From Casuarina equisetifolia (lineage: Eukaryota; Streptophyta; Magnoliopsida; Fagales; Casuarinaceae), in assembly GCA_028551475.1 (NCBI GenBank), contig CM052361.1:10981501-11045500 (forward strand): a stretch of DNA of 64,000 bases, given 5' to 3'. The notes beneath the pieces are model-generated. The model was not told the origin of the DNA. It did not search any database and was given only the letters and a program-made list of their open reading frames with translations. The translations under genes and the position numbers were made by a program. Below, in pieces: positions 12,046 through 23,438 of this stretch. Each line of letters starts with the position of its first letter. Within the stretch, counting starts at the first letter, position 1.

Positions 12046-12619
12046 TCTTTCCTACAACCTTAATTCTGCTTCCGCATCTCCATTCCCAAGCCATTCTTTT
12101 TGAGTTTTGACGAGCGTTCTCTTGCTGTCTTCTCTTTCCGGCCATCCTAATCACTTTTTAAGCTTTTTTTCTCTTCAATTCCCTCCTTTTCATTCCCTCC
12201 CTTTTTTTCTTACCCATGTTTGGTCTTTCGTCCTTTGTCTCTTTCCCTTTTCAATTCTCTTTTCTCTCTCCTACACCTTTTTTCCTCTCCACCTCATGTA
12301 TACCACTTTTCTCTCTCCTGTACCTTTTTTCCTCTTCACGTATACCACTTTTCTCTCTCCTGTACCTTTTCTCCACTTCACACATACCAACATCTTTCTC
12401 TCTCTCCTATTTTTACTTAACCTCATACAAGTCACGCCCCTTTCTCTCCCTTTTTTTCCTTTTGTCCTTTTCCTATTTCCTATTTCCTATTCACATAACC
12501 ACATAAACCCGTGCCGTTTTATTTCTTTTCTTTCTTTCCCATTAACCTTAGCCATCCTCTCTATTCTTTTTCTCATTTACCTAATTTCCAAACCCTAGCC
12601 GCCACCTTAATTCTTCCTA

Positions 12620-15600
12620 ATGGCTGCCGTAAACAACATTTCTCTCTCTCCTCTTTATGACCCGTATCATCTCACTGCCGCCGATCTCCAACTAGCATGT
12701 ATAATGTCTTAAAAGCTCATTGGTGAGGCCAATTGGCTTGTCTGGAGTGAGCAAATATGCACAATGTTTCTTGCTCGGAATAAGATGGGCTTTCTGATCG
12801 ACACTCTACCGCGACCTACTGAAGCCGGTGATGCCCTTGACCATTGGGACCAGTGTCATGCAGCTATGAAAACGTGGTTAACCCACTTCGTCAATTCGTC
12901 CCTTGAGCCCATGGTTTCCACCGCTGCCACTGTCGCCGAGGTCTGGCAACTACTCTGGGATAGTTTCGACCGGATTAACAGGACTAAAAAATTCTCCTTG
13001 AAACAGGCCATCGACGACCTCTGCCTATCTCTTGGTGCCTCTAATGTTGAGCTTACCTCCTTCTACCTCCATTTGAAGGAGCTTTGGGGTGCTTTGGATG
13101 CCCAACAGCCCCCACTTCATTGTTGTTGTGGTGGCACTTGTGAAACCAGCAAGCTATTTTGCTGTCACAAGGAGGAAGATCGATCCTTGAAGCTATTATT
13201 AGCTCTATCAGAAGAGTTCTCCACCCTCTGCTCATTTGTTTTGTCCCGTGGCGAGCTTCTGATTGTGGAGAAGCTTTATTCACTGGCAAAACAAGACCTT
13301 CTTCAGCGCATTGCTGTCGACAGCCGTCCTTCTCTTGGTGGTGACACCACTACTTTTCAAACGCAGCGCTTTAAACCTTTTTCTAGGTCGGGCACTATCC
13401 CTTTGCACGCAGGTTGGCCTTCCTTGGCTAGGCCAACCCAGCATGTTGGACCAGGTGGATCCACACCACTAGCTCAAGTCTCTCCTTCTAAGCCTTTTTG
13501 CACCTACTACAATAGGCCTGGTCACCTCAGGGACAATTGTTATCTCCTTGTGGGCTTCCCAACATGTGGTAAGCCCAAGCCTCGCGGTGGGTCTCGCTGC
13601 AAGTCCACATCTACTGGACCTTTAGCCTATGCTACCTCTACTCTTAGGCCCCCTACTCCATCTTCTATTAAGAGCAATGATCCTATTAGCTATGGACCCC
13701 CCTTATCGCCTCACTTGGTTTCCTCTAGTGGGCCTGCTTTTGGTCCACCACACCACCCACCAACTCTAAGTGCTAGTATTTTAGGCCACTCGCCTCCTAG
13801 CTCCGGTAATGCCTTTGGTGGGTCCACTGGGCTCCAAGTAACTGAGGATCAACAGCACAAGCTCCTTACCCTTATCAATCAAATGGGTCCCTGTGATCCA
13901 TTCACAAGAACGGCTTCTTTTTGTTCACCCATTTCATCTTCTTAAATTATCGACTCTAGGGCCACTGATCACATTACATGTAACTTCCATGTTCTTGATT
14001 CTGTTTCTCCATGTATTGTACCTATTAACATCACATTACCTGATAAAACTCTTAGTCCTGTCACCCACATTGGCCATTGTTGCCCTTGTCCTAAACTTCA
14101 CCTCAATAATGTTCTATATGCTCATCATTTCTAGCATAATTTGCTTTCTATTCAGAAACTAACCAGTGACAATAATTGTGTGGCTTTTTTCTTCAACCAA
14201 TTCTGTGTTTTTCAGGACCGTACGACTGAGGCTTTAATCAGGCTCGGCAAGGCTGATCACGAGCTTTATTATCTTTGTTTTGATTTTCTTGCTTATTTCC
14301 ATTCTGTCTTTTCTGATTATTTAGCTTCCATTCAAACTCATTTTTGTATTCCAACTCAGCCTTCGGGTTGTAATTTCATTTCTATCAATAATATTTCTTA
14401 TGAGCTTTTACATAAACGATTAGGTCATTCTTCTTTGAAAATTCTTACTTCTTCTGGTCACTCCATTACTTATCCTCCTTCTTTTACTTACACTGTGTGT
14501 CCCCTCACCATACAAACACGCCAACCTTTCCCCACCCGTCATACTACCACTCGTTCCATTTTCGAGTTGGTGTATATGGACGTTTGGGATCCTCATCAGA
14601 CTCCTACCCACGATGGTGCTAGATACTTTCTTACCATTGTAAACGATTTTTCTCGTGCTACTTGGACATTTCTTCTTAAATTTAAAAGTCAAGTTTTTTC
14701 CAAAATTCAATACTTTATCTCACATGTCCAAACCCAATTTGGCTTTCTTGTTCAATGCATTCGTTCTGACAACGGTGCCAAATTTTTCTCCTCTGAATGT
14801 CGCTCTTTCCTTTCTCAATTTGGTATCTTGCATAAATCCTCTTACGTCCATACTCCCCAACAAAACAAAGTTGTTGAACGCAAACATCGACATCTATTAG
14901 ATGTTGCTCGAGCCTTGATGTTTCAAGCTCACATCCCTCTTTCTTTTTGGGGCAAATGCCTCCTCACTGCCACTTACCTTATCAACCGTCTCCCTTCTTC
15001 CTGTCTTCATGGTCTCAGCCCTTTTGAAAAACTTTTTGGCAAACTTCCTATCCTTGACCATCTTCATGTTTTTGGTTGCCATTGTTATGCCACCACCTTA
15101 GGTGTTCGTGACAAATTTAGCCCTCGTGCCACTCCTTGCATTTTCATGGGTTACCCCTCCTCTCAAAAAGGTTACCGTTTATATGATCCTGTTACTCATC
15201 ATTTCTTTGTTAGTCGTGATGTTATTTTTCAGGAAACGGTCTTCCCCTTCTCTTTTTCTTCTCGTTCTTCTTCTGATTCTTTGCCCACCGCGGACAGCTT
15301 GTCAGCCCCGATGCCTTCGGTTCTTTCCTATCCCAATACTTATACCCCATCCTCCTTACCCGTTGACCTACCTGATTTTCCCGATTGTCCCTCTCCTTTA
15401 GTTACCTCTCCTGAGTCACTACCTACTGACTTTACCCCTCTCGAGTCACTACCTCCTGACTCCACCCATCATCGCTCCACCATCCCCGCTACCGACCCTC
15501 ATATTTCCTTACCCCTTGTTCCTTCTGAGCCTTCCCTTCGCCGCTCTACCCATTCTACCCACCCTCCCATTTGGACCTCGGACTATCTATGTCCTACCCT

Positions 15601-17290
15601 ACCTACCTCCTCATGCACCTCTTTATATCCCATCTCTAATTATGTTTCCCTCCACAACTGTCACCCTTCTTATCAACACTTTATTGCCTCCATCTCTACC
15701 ACCCAAGAACGTTCCTACTACCATGAAGCTGTTACTAACCCTAATTGGGTTGCTGCCATAGATGCTGAGCTTGCTGCCATAGATGCTGAGCTTGCTGCCC
15801 TTGAGGCAAACCATACTTGGGATGTGGTTCCTTTGCCCCTTGGTTGACGTCGTATTGGATGTAAATGGGTCTACAAGATCAAACACCATGCCGATGGTTC
15901 CATTGATCGTTACAAACCTCGACTAGTCGCTAAAGGTTTTAGTCAGCGTGAAAGGATTGACGTTCAGGACACCTTCTCTCCTACAGTAAAGCATGTCACT
16001 GTCCATCTCATTCTTACTATTACCGTTGTTCATCATTGGCCACTTTATCAGATAGATGTCCAAAATGCCTTTCTCCATGATGATCTCTCTGAGGAAGTTT
16101 ATATACAGCTTCCCCCCAAATTTTGCAATCAGGGGGAGTCTCTTGTTTGCAGATTGTGAAAATCTCTCTATGGGTTGAAGAAAGCTTCTAGGCAATGGAA
16201 TGCAAAATTTACTAGAGCCCTACTTACCCATGGTTTCACACAATCCTATCATGACTACTCCTTATTCACCAAAAGAAGAGGTACTTCCTTTGTAGCCCTA
16301 CTTATTTATGTTGATGACATATTGATTACAAGAAATAGTTAAGGGGCAATCTCAAATCTCAAGCAATATTTGCATGCTACTTTCTTAATGAAAGACCTTG
16401 GTCCATCCAAATTTTTCTTGGGTCTTGAAATTGCTCGATCTCCAAATGGTATAGCATTGAGTCAGCGAAAATATGCACTAGAATTAATTTCTGAAGTAGA
16501 CCTTGCTGGATCCAAGCCATCCTTGATTCCTATGGAACAAAATAAGAAATTTATAAGCATTGAGCATGATACGAGTTTTAAAGAAAAGTTAGACGATCCA
16601 CCTCTTACTGATCCATCAGTATATCAGCAACTTGTTGGAAGATTGATTTACCTGACACTCACAAGACCTAATATTACTTTCTCAGTCCAGCTTCTTAGTC
16701 AATTTATGCATGATCCGAAATAGTCCCACATGGAGGCTGCTTTAAAAGTCATTAGATACCTCAAGAGTTGCCCAAGGCTTGGTCTCATGTTTCCATCCTC
16801 ATCTTAGTTTGAGCTGCGTGCTTATTGTGACTCCAACTACAGCACATGTCCTATGACCAGACGATCCACCACCGGATTCTATATTATGTTAGGCAATTCT
16901 CTGATATCATGGCGGTCTAAGAAACAACCAATTGTCTCACTATCTTCCACAGAAGCAAAATATTGAGCCATGTAGGTCACCACTTGTGAAATAGTTTGGA
17001 TCATTGGACTACTTAAGGATTTTGGTTTTTACATGAAGCGTCCTGCACTACTACATTGTGACAATGAAGCTATAGAGAAGATCGCAGCTAATCCCATTTT
17101 TCATGAGCGTACTAAGCACATTGAAGTCGAATGTCATTATGTTCGAGAAAAGCTTCAACGAGGAATCATCACTACAAGACATATTTCCACAAAAGAACAA
17201 CCTACAAATTTATTGACAAAGGCACTTTGTAGTAAACAGCATTGGCACCTTCTTTCCAAGCTCGGAGTATTTGACTTGTTCCAATCTCCG
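12620..17290 (+). pseudogene. Copia gag-pol polyprotein with several stops
   Basis: The reading starts at ATG 12620 and meets an in-frame TAA at 12710-12712. Gag (UBN2 type) continues to 13945; its knuckle CTYYNRPGHLRDNC has Tyr for the second Cys. The protease signature follows the stop as DSRATDH, with Gly changed to Arg. Integrase (14400-15120) keeps the LHKRLGH region and the DNGAKFF...TPQQNKVVERK motif. Reverse transcriptase begins near 15848, right after a stop in the GCKWVYK region, and retains IYVDD near 16306. RNase H runs from 16810 to 17250 with a stop near 16963. About eight disruptions in all, so not expected to produce a functional polyprotein. Confidence 0.9.
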
Positions 17291-17300
17291 GCTTCCGGCT

Positions 17301-17310
17301 TTAGGGGGAG
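17301..17310 (+). other. Polypurine tract of copia element
   Basis: TTAGGGGGAG immediately precedes the 3' LTR, the expected plus-strand primer position. Confidence 0.75.
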
Positions 17311-17524
17311 TGTTAACGCACAGCTATCTCACCAAACTTGTTGCCATATTAAGCCCACAATTTAGGCTTAATATCCTTGTAATTATTGTACATATTTTGA
17401 CTTTCCTTATTAGTTTAGGTCTTGCTCCCTATATATGTAATGCAAGCATACTTGTAAATCAACACAGCAATATAGAATTATTCCGCTCACTCAAAAGCAT
17501 TCTCTCTATTCACCTTTTCTTACA
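17311..17524 (+). repeat. 3' LTR of copia element
   Basis: 214 bp, followed by the target duplication AAAAG and host sequence matching unit 2 from about 28685. Confidence 0.95.
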
Positions 17525-18087
17525 AAAAGCAACCGCGATGCAACCTGAACAGGCCCATTATGGACCAACTTATCTTTTGGGCATTTGTACAAATGTTATC
17601 AATCATTTTTCTGCGTGTATGAGATGAAAGAAATATGATCTTTTCTAAGTGCCCAGGGAGGTGGCGGGCTGAGAAGGAGACAATTAGGCATCCAGCAAAT
17701 GAATATATAAGGATATTCATGATGATGAAATCCCTGTGAAAGTATAGTGTTACTGTCGGGATTAAGCTCCTACAACAACGAAGGACTTGCCAAGAATTTG
17801 TTACGCTCTGTCCATGGAGTTGCAGTCGAACTTCTAAGCCGGACAATCTCACACGTAAAGTTATTAGTGTCGGGATGATGTTTCGTACGTTTTCTTCTTT
17901 CCATTAACCTTAGACATTACTTTGCTCTTGGAAGTGATAATAGAATTTCTGTGAGGTAAATAGTGCGTTTTCTTCTCTCACTCGTAAGGTTCGAAGAAAT
18001 TTTTTTCATGAAAACTCGTCCTTCGAGGAAATGTCCTCGAAGATTGCAACAAATTTCTCTCTCCCTTTCTCACAGCTCCTGCATATG
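17525..18087. other. Upstream region of the three-repeat peptide gene
   Basis: Conserved in unit 2 (28685-29255) at about 95 percent identity by eye. A 110-codon ORF is open on the reverse strand in both units, but its differences are mostly nonsynonymous and no family is recognisable, so I treat this as promoter DNA rather than a gene. Confidence 0.45.
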
Positions 18088-18094
18088 TATATAT
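18088..18094 (+). promoter_or_regulatory. Candidate TATA box of the three-repeat gene
   Basis: TATATAT lies 112 bp before the chosen ATG and is followed by a pyrimidine-rich leader. The unit 2 deletion breakpoint falls at this motif. Confidence 0.5.
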
Positions 18095-18205
18095 CTATCG
18101 ACCTTCTTTTACAAGCATCGTAACTTCTACCTTCTTTTACTTTCACAAGCCTCATACCTTCTACCATCCTTTACGCACTCTTCTTTCTCGATCATTCTCT
18201 GCAGG

Positions 18206-18637
18206 ATGAAAGCTTTAGGCTTTGCTGGAAAGATGTTGATCCCTCTATTCATGCTTTGTGCTGCCGGGGTTCTTGTGGCTGCTAGACCTTTGGATGACAT
18301 GAAGCCTGCTGCGGACAAGGTGTATTTTCCGCAACGAGGACCATTGTCCCCTTCGACCCCAGATCCTTGCCCTTACATACCCGGTAACGATAAACAGCAT
18401 TGCAAGATGAAGCCTGCTACAGACAAGGTGTATTTTCCGCAACGAGGACCGGTGCCCCCTTCAGCCCCAGATCCTTGCACTCACATCCCCGGTGACGATA
18501 AAGGACATTGCAACACGAAGCCTGCCGCACACAAGGTGTACTTTCCGCAACGAGAGCAAGTGCCCCCTTCGGCTCCGAATCCATGCAGTTACATCCCCAG
18601 TAAGGATAAAGGACACTGCGACAAACCAAATCCATGA
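18206..18637 (+). CDS. Secreted three-repeat peptide precursor, CTNIP/SCREW-like
   Basis: A 143-aa protein with a hydrophobic signal peptide (about residues 1-26, ending VLVAA), an RPLDDMK linker, then three tandem 36-residue repeats (32-67, 68-103, 104-139). Each repeat reads K-VYFPQR...PPSxPxPCxxIPxxxKxHC. The Cys pairs are C55/C66, C91/C102 and C127/C138, always 11 residues apart. The second repeat contains CTHIP, very close to the CTNIP motif of the CTNIP/SCREW phytocytokines, which signal through the receptor kinase HSL3/NUT. That assignment rests on motif resemblance. The ATG at 18206 was chosen over the in-frame upstream start at 17963 because a signal peptide and TATA spacing fit it, and the upstream extension has no features. 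A single-exon, eukaryotic secretory precursor likely to release several peptides. The gene is absent from unit 2. Confidence 0.75.
   Translation: MKALGFAGKMLIPLFMLCAAGVLVAARPLDDMKPAADKVYFPQRGPLSPSTPDPCPYIPGNDKQHCKMKPATDKVYFPQRGPVPPSAPDPCTHIPGDDKGHCNTKPAAHKVYFPQREQVPPSAPNPCSYIPSKDKGHCDKPNP
18299..18622 (+). repeat. Three tandem 108-bp coding repeats
   Basis: Repeat units 18299-18406, 18407-18514 and 18515-18622. Units 1 and 2 differ at about 15 of 108 positions. The in-frame period (36 codons) keeps every copy translatable. The third unit has drifted most (REQVPP for RGPVPP and PSKDK for PGDDK). Confidence 0.95.
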
Positions 18638-20416
18638 TGCTTTAGCTGTGGCCTTGTGAAGTCTTATCACCTGGCCCTCGTTAAGTACAGAGAAGAAAGG
18701 GAAGATAATTTCATTAGGTTGACTCACCGTGTCTGAACATTGTAAATTTTTTTTGTTCGTTTCCCAGTGCTTGTCTAATCTTATTCTTTTGTAATTTTTT
18801 CCCCCTTTCATATTTTCAATCACGTGAAATTTAAACTCGCAGATGATGGTGTTTTGGTTGAAATGATTCAGATTACACCCCAATAGTAAGCAAGCGGCTG
18901 AATCTTGACTTTTTAACAAACAAAAGAACGACTTAATTACAAAGTTTCCATACATTTTCTGTGCTTCGTTCTTGAATTCCGTCATAAAATGCAGACCCAA
19001 GGAAACTATGATAGGAGACGAAAATGCCTTGCCGGTGCTGGGAACAAAGACACAATTTTCTATGAATAAGACGAGAGTCTCACATTGAAAATTAAGATTC
19101 TTAAAGTTAATTATAAATTAAAAAGATAATCCTTTAACCCTTAAGTTAACTTTTGGATTGGGCGTTTGGGTCTTCTAACACTATGCAACTCGCTTTTGAT
19201 CCACCTTAATTTCTACATATTTCCTGTGATCCTTTGTTCCAACAATTTCCAGCGTTTGTGGTCTCTCGTGTGCATGGTGGAGGGTCTAACTTATTTTAAG
19301 AACAACTTGCCATCGTTGCTACCGATTCATATTCATTTCAGATAACTAACTATTACAGGAGCCAAAATTTACCAAAAATAATTGCATGCTATTATTAGTT
19401 GTTTATAAGCCACTAGCACTTATAGTGTTGTCATTATTGATAATCATAGTTTTGTTAAAAAAAATATTTGGAGTCATTAACGATTATCATTATTGATTAT
19501 CAAGATTCTCATGAAATACTAATCGCACGTTACCTATATACAAGATTCACGAATAACTAATGAGTGTTGTTATGATTCTTAAGTACAACAAATTATGCTT
19601 ACATCATAAAACGAAATAACAACAAATCAAATGACAATATTCGATTACCTTTAAAATATTAGCGAAGAACTAGTTCTTAGAGATCTATGAATTAAATGGA
19701 CTCCCATCCTATGATAAATCTTCCGTCTTATAAGCATAAATACTAACCCCAATCGCATATTTGATGTGAATAATTCACCTCAACAAAGATATTGTGGAGA
19801 TTATTATTATCAACTTCGCAATTATCGTTTGTGATAGAATTCATAAAGAGCTCGTCCATTTGAGCGGTGAGGTATTATAAAACTCTCTCCCTCACATTTT
19901 ACCATCTATTCTTTTCAAACATTATTAGAAACATTCGTACATCAACCAACTAATATCTTTTATCATGATAATCTATTAACCCAAAGTCATCACCTTAGCC
20001 GTTTGATTGCCAAACAGCTTAGCTTTATTCATTCCTGCACGTATAAGTTAACCGTAGGGCACATCTGACGTAATTACCACATTTACACAAAAACAATTAC
20101 ACTTGATATATTGATGATTCTCTACCCCAAATCACAGATAAAATCCATTGGACCTCGTACGTAGTAGTACACAAAATCATACAGATATATATATACATTT
20201 TTTTTTTCAGTAGGAAATCAATGTGATATTTCGGTGTTCCAATAGGCAAAAAGTGTATAAGTGGGCCTAGACGTTCGGAAAAAGGTGGAATATGCCAAGG
20301 ATTTACGCGTACAAGGAGTTTCTGTAGAACTTCGAGGGCTTTGCCGTGCATCTGCAGGATAAAGTTGCGCACTCTGTTTGCGGATATGCGTCCCGGTTGT
20401 GTAGTTTCCTGCGTTT
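18638..20416. other. 3' flank of three-repeat gene, unit-1-specific stretch
   Basis: The sequence to 19831 is absent from unit 2. Near 18745-18830 are T-rich 3' UTR-like sequences. Around 19065-19190 lies a degenerate LTR/PBS-like stretch (CTCACATTGAAAATTAAG...CTTCTAACACTATGC) related to those near 11000. From 19832 the sequence again matches unit 2 (34447 on). No additional gene was found. Confidence 0.45.
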
Positions 20417-20521
20417 TCAAGAAATTGCATATATCAAATTTCTTCTTGGAGAGACATAGGCCAGAAGAACAAGGAGAATATAAAAAGCACCAATGGCTTC
20501 GAACACCGCCCACATCTCCAT
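20417..20521 (-). other. 34-codon membrane-like ORF, conserved in both units (unit 1)
   Basis: Reads MEMWAVFEAIGAFYILLVLLAY..., a short acidic start, one hydrophobic segment (about residues 10-22) and a PRRN turn before the stop. The unit 2 copy (35030-35134) is open with four substitutions. It points away from the 71-aa peptide gene. I do not recognise a family; it may be the first exon of a decayed gene, since coding-like sequence in another frame continues to about 20230. Confidence 0.25.
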
Positions 20522-20872
20522 AAGCTAGACTTGTTTCCCTAACAATGGATCCGCCATGGGAACAAACTCGAAACTTAGAAAATTAAGTGTTTTTCATGAA
20601 GGTAATTAGAAGGTTCCAGGTAACATCTTGAAGCTTTCAGGAATGTTCACTTTTCCCGCATAACTTACTCAATATACTATATGTAAACCCATCAACATAA
20701 TCTGTACGCGTTTCTCTAGCAATGGATCCATGGTGTGAACAAACTCTAAACAAACAAGTTTTGCGAATGCAATGAGATAATTATATTTTTTCACCAAGCT
20801 AGTTGAGAGAGAGGTTCCAGGAAAGATCTTAGAAGTTGCCAGGAATTTCTCCTTTTCTACATAATCAGTTTG

Positions 20873-20883
20873 CTATATATATA
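20873..20883 (+). promoter_or_regulatory. TATA box of 71-aa peptide gene (unit 1)
   Basis: CTATATATATA lies 97 bp upstream of the ATG, followed by a pyrimidine-rich leader. The same element is present in unit 2 at 35486-35498. Confidence 0.6.
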
Positions 20884-20969
20884 CTTCCCAGCTCCATTCC
20901 TCTTCGATAACCCACTTAATCCCTACCATCCCTCAGCGAAAGGAAATTAGAGATACACCTTCTTTCTCG

Positions 20970-21185
20970 ATGATGTTCTGCAAGATGAGAGGTCTTTCCT
21001 GTGCTGCGAAGATTGTGATCCTTGTGTTGTTGCTTTTTACCACAAGGGCTTTTGAAGCTGCACGACCTTTGGATGACATGAAGGCGACACCTGCTACAAA
21101 CGAGGTGGCGTTTCCGCAAGGTCGAGGACCATTACCACCTTCTGCCCCAAATGCTCGTACTCATATCCCCAAGCCTGCTAACTGA
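20970..21185 (+). CDS. Small secreted peptide precursor, single-repeat, Cys-less CTNIP-like (unit 1)
   Basis: 71 aa. A signal peptide (residues 1 to about 31, hydrophobic core IVILVLLLF) is followed by ARPLDDMK, then one degenerate repeat: NEVAFPQGRGPLPPSAPNARTHIP and a short KPAN tail. Relative to the 143-aa protein, the motif Cys before THIP is Arg and the protein stops before the second Cys, so no disulfide-bonded loop can form. Single exon with its own TATA box. The paralogue at 35585 differs at four nucleotides in 216, three of them changing the protein. It could be a functional linear peptide, a decoy or a decaying copy. The initiator is the first of two adjacent ATGs. Confidence 0.65.
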   Translation: MMFCKMRGLSCAAKIVILVLLLFTTRAFEAARPLDDMKATPATNEVAFPQGRGPLPPSAPNARTHIPKPAN

Positions 21186-23438
21186 TGTTTCCAGCATGGA
21201 AGAAAATGAAGCGTTCTTTTGTTCATTGTACAAAATATCTATTTCATAGGAAGGAAAAGAAAGATAACTTAATATGTATGCGAAATGTTTATCTTATGTA
21301 GTCTTTTCAAATTTCATTCCAAAGTTCAGATTTTATAAGCATATAAGGTTTAAACTCACAAAGGAACGTATGTTTTGGTTGAAATGATTCATATAACTTT
21401 CCAATAATAAACAAGCAGATGAATTTTGACTTTAATAAACAAATGAACGGCTTAATTCGTGAGTTTCTATCTTTTTTCTCCGGGTTTCATACCTGAATTC
21501 TGGCAGAAAATGTAGACCAAACAAAACACTAGTAGCCAAATTATCCTTGCGGGCGCTGGGAAGAGAAACAATTTTCTACTCAAGTCACTTTTGACCCTCC
21601 TTAATTTGCAAGGGGTGGATGTTATTTTCTGGAACACTTTTGCGTCCCGTTGTTCCCTACAATTCCCAAGTTATGTCATCTCTCGTCATCATTCTTGCTT
21701 CCAGCATAACTCCTCATGGTGCGGTGTAACTTTTGCAACTGAGTCTTAAGCATATGTGTGCTATTGATTAAACTAAAACTACAGCCTGTTTGATTTATAT
21801 TTTCCGTGTTCTACAACATATATGATCTTCCACAGCTATGTCGATGGTCACAAAGGACTTGAAAATACTTAATATCGACCTTTTGTAGCAGAAAAATTCT
21901 ATTGCCATCTCATGAAAAAAGGTTAGTTGAAATAAGATTATTCTAGAAACGATTGATAAAATCCTCATAAATAATACCCCCTATCAATTACAATTTTATT
22001 TTTGTGTTGATGTCATTCTCAACAATTATAGTGTGACGCATAATTAGGGGCACTAGCAACAATCTAGTTTATATAAATAAAGAAAATACACACACACTCC
22101 ATAAATAAGACATGAGTTTTGTTTTATTTATAAAAGGAAGTTCAAATAGAAAATAGTAAATTACATAAAGAAATCAAATAAAGATATATAAACAAGAAGA
22201 AACATAAAAAGTTATGAAATCACGAAGAGAACAAAAAATTAATAAGATGTAATAAATATCCAAGTGACACCAAAATAAGAAACAATATTTGACATATCTC
22301 TAATATATTAGTGAAAATCTTGTCCTTAGAAGATTTCTAAGCTACATTCAACGTCACTTTATGTTAATGTCTTGCATCTTATGTTCTTTAACAATATAAA
22401 CTGCAATTAAAGATATTTTCTGAGTTGTTATTATCATGAAGAAATTCACAAAAGACTCATGCTTTTTTGTATGGGATATCTTTTAAAACTCTATCATACT
22501 AGAAGCCTCTTCCTTATATTCTATCAGATGTGATTCAGCCTCACTCCATGTTTAGAAGCCTTATATCTTATGTTTCATATAAAAATATAAAACTTAGTTC
22601 TATCATCCTAGGATCCTCTCTTATGTTTATATTTGTTCACATTAAACATTATTGAAAAAACGTACACCCAAATTTGTAGGTGACATGAATTTTGAAACAT
22701 ACAAAAGATGATGCAGTAATTCCTTCCAAACCGATAAGAGTATCTCTGAAAACTTTTGCACAAACTAAAACAAAAAAAAAATAGCAAATTAAACATTAAA
22801 AACCCCTCAGATAACATGGTTGACACATGCAACATCCGAGCTCACGTAACTTTTGTTCATTTATTATATCAAGAACAAAGTATTAAGTGCTTCACCAGTG
22901 AGTTGGGGTAGTGGATTCCATTCATTTAAGAAGTAAGGGAAAGGAACTAACATTATTATCACAAAGTTCCAAATTTCAGAAAATGAAAGCCACTACACCT
23001 TTGACAAAGAAAGAACAAATGAGACCAACACATTCCCAAGAAAAACCACTACAGCATTGGCTTTCTCTTGTTAAACAAGATACAGAGCTGCGATAAATTT
23101 GTTTAATATTTTTATGCATTCAATGATTTTCCTGGAACTTACTGTTATTTGGCAACCACACTCCCGTGCTACAATGTTCAAACTGTACTGCGAAGTTAGA
23201 CACTACATTTAAATTGTGATCTACTTTCTGTTCCTACTTTTAACCTATTTTAAAGGACTAATTATGTCGCTTTTATTGCCGTAATAGTTTCTTGCGCTTA
23301 ATTATTTAGTGACTTCTGTAAAAAACAAAAAAGAAAAAAGAATATCCCTGGCCCAGCTTGACATCTAGCCCCTCTCTTCGTCTATCAAGTCCTCACCCAA
23401 TCCCCCCATCAGATATATGTTAGACACCCACGGTCACC
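21186..23438. other. Intergenic, unit 1 to repeat block
   Basis: Begins with the 3' UTR-like flank of the peptide gene (matches 35801-36100 in unit 2) and from about 22250 becomes the second copy of the block seen at 1-1793. Rich in A/T tracts. No gene is supported. Relative to copies 1 and 3, about 110 bp are missing near 22674. Confidence 0.5.

Larger units (their letters stand above)
11817..17524 (+). mobile_element. Ty1/copia LTR retrotransposon, near-complete
   Basis: Two 214-bp LTRs (11817-12030 and 17311-17524, TGTTAACGCA...CTTACA) differ at six positions (about 2.8 percent). They are flanked by a perfect 5-bp target duplication AAAAG (11812-11816 and 17525-17529), and unit 2 has the empty site near 28684. 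A PBS and polypurine tract sit next to the LTRs. Domain order is gag, protease, integrase, reverse transcriptase, RNase H, which defines copia. It is inactive because of a handful of stops, but young compared with the other elements here. Confidence 0.95.

Noticed and set aside
12107..12598. Hydrophobic Phe/Ser-rich ORFs
   Set aside because: They are the pyrimidine-rich untranslated leader of the copia element.
17520..17852. 110-codon reverse-strand ORF, also open in unit 2 (28654-29010)
   Set aside because: Both are open because the units are recent duplicates; differences are mostly nonsynonymous, the unit 1 ORF runs into the copia LTR, and no domain is visible.
17963..18205. Upstream in-frame start for the three-repeat gene (224 aa)
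   Set aside because: The extra 81 residues are low-complexity leader sequence containing the TATA motif; the internal Met gives a proper signal peptide.
18417..19000. Reverse-strand ORFs over the three-repeat gene
   Set aside because: They are antisense shadows of the repeats; the plus strand has signal peptide, periodic Cys and a stop after the third module.
20097..20513. 138-codon reverse-strand ORF
   Set aside because: Its C-terminal part covers T/A-rich low-complexity sequence, and unit 2 keeps only fragments in shifted frames.
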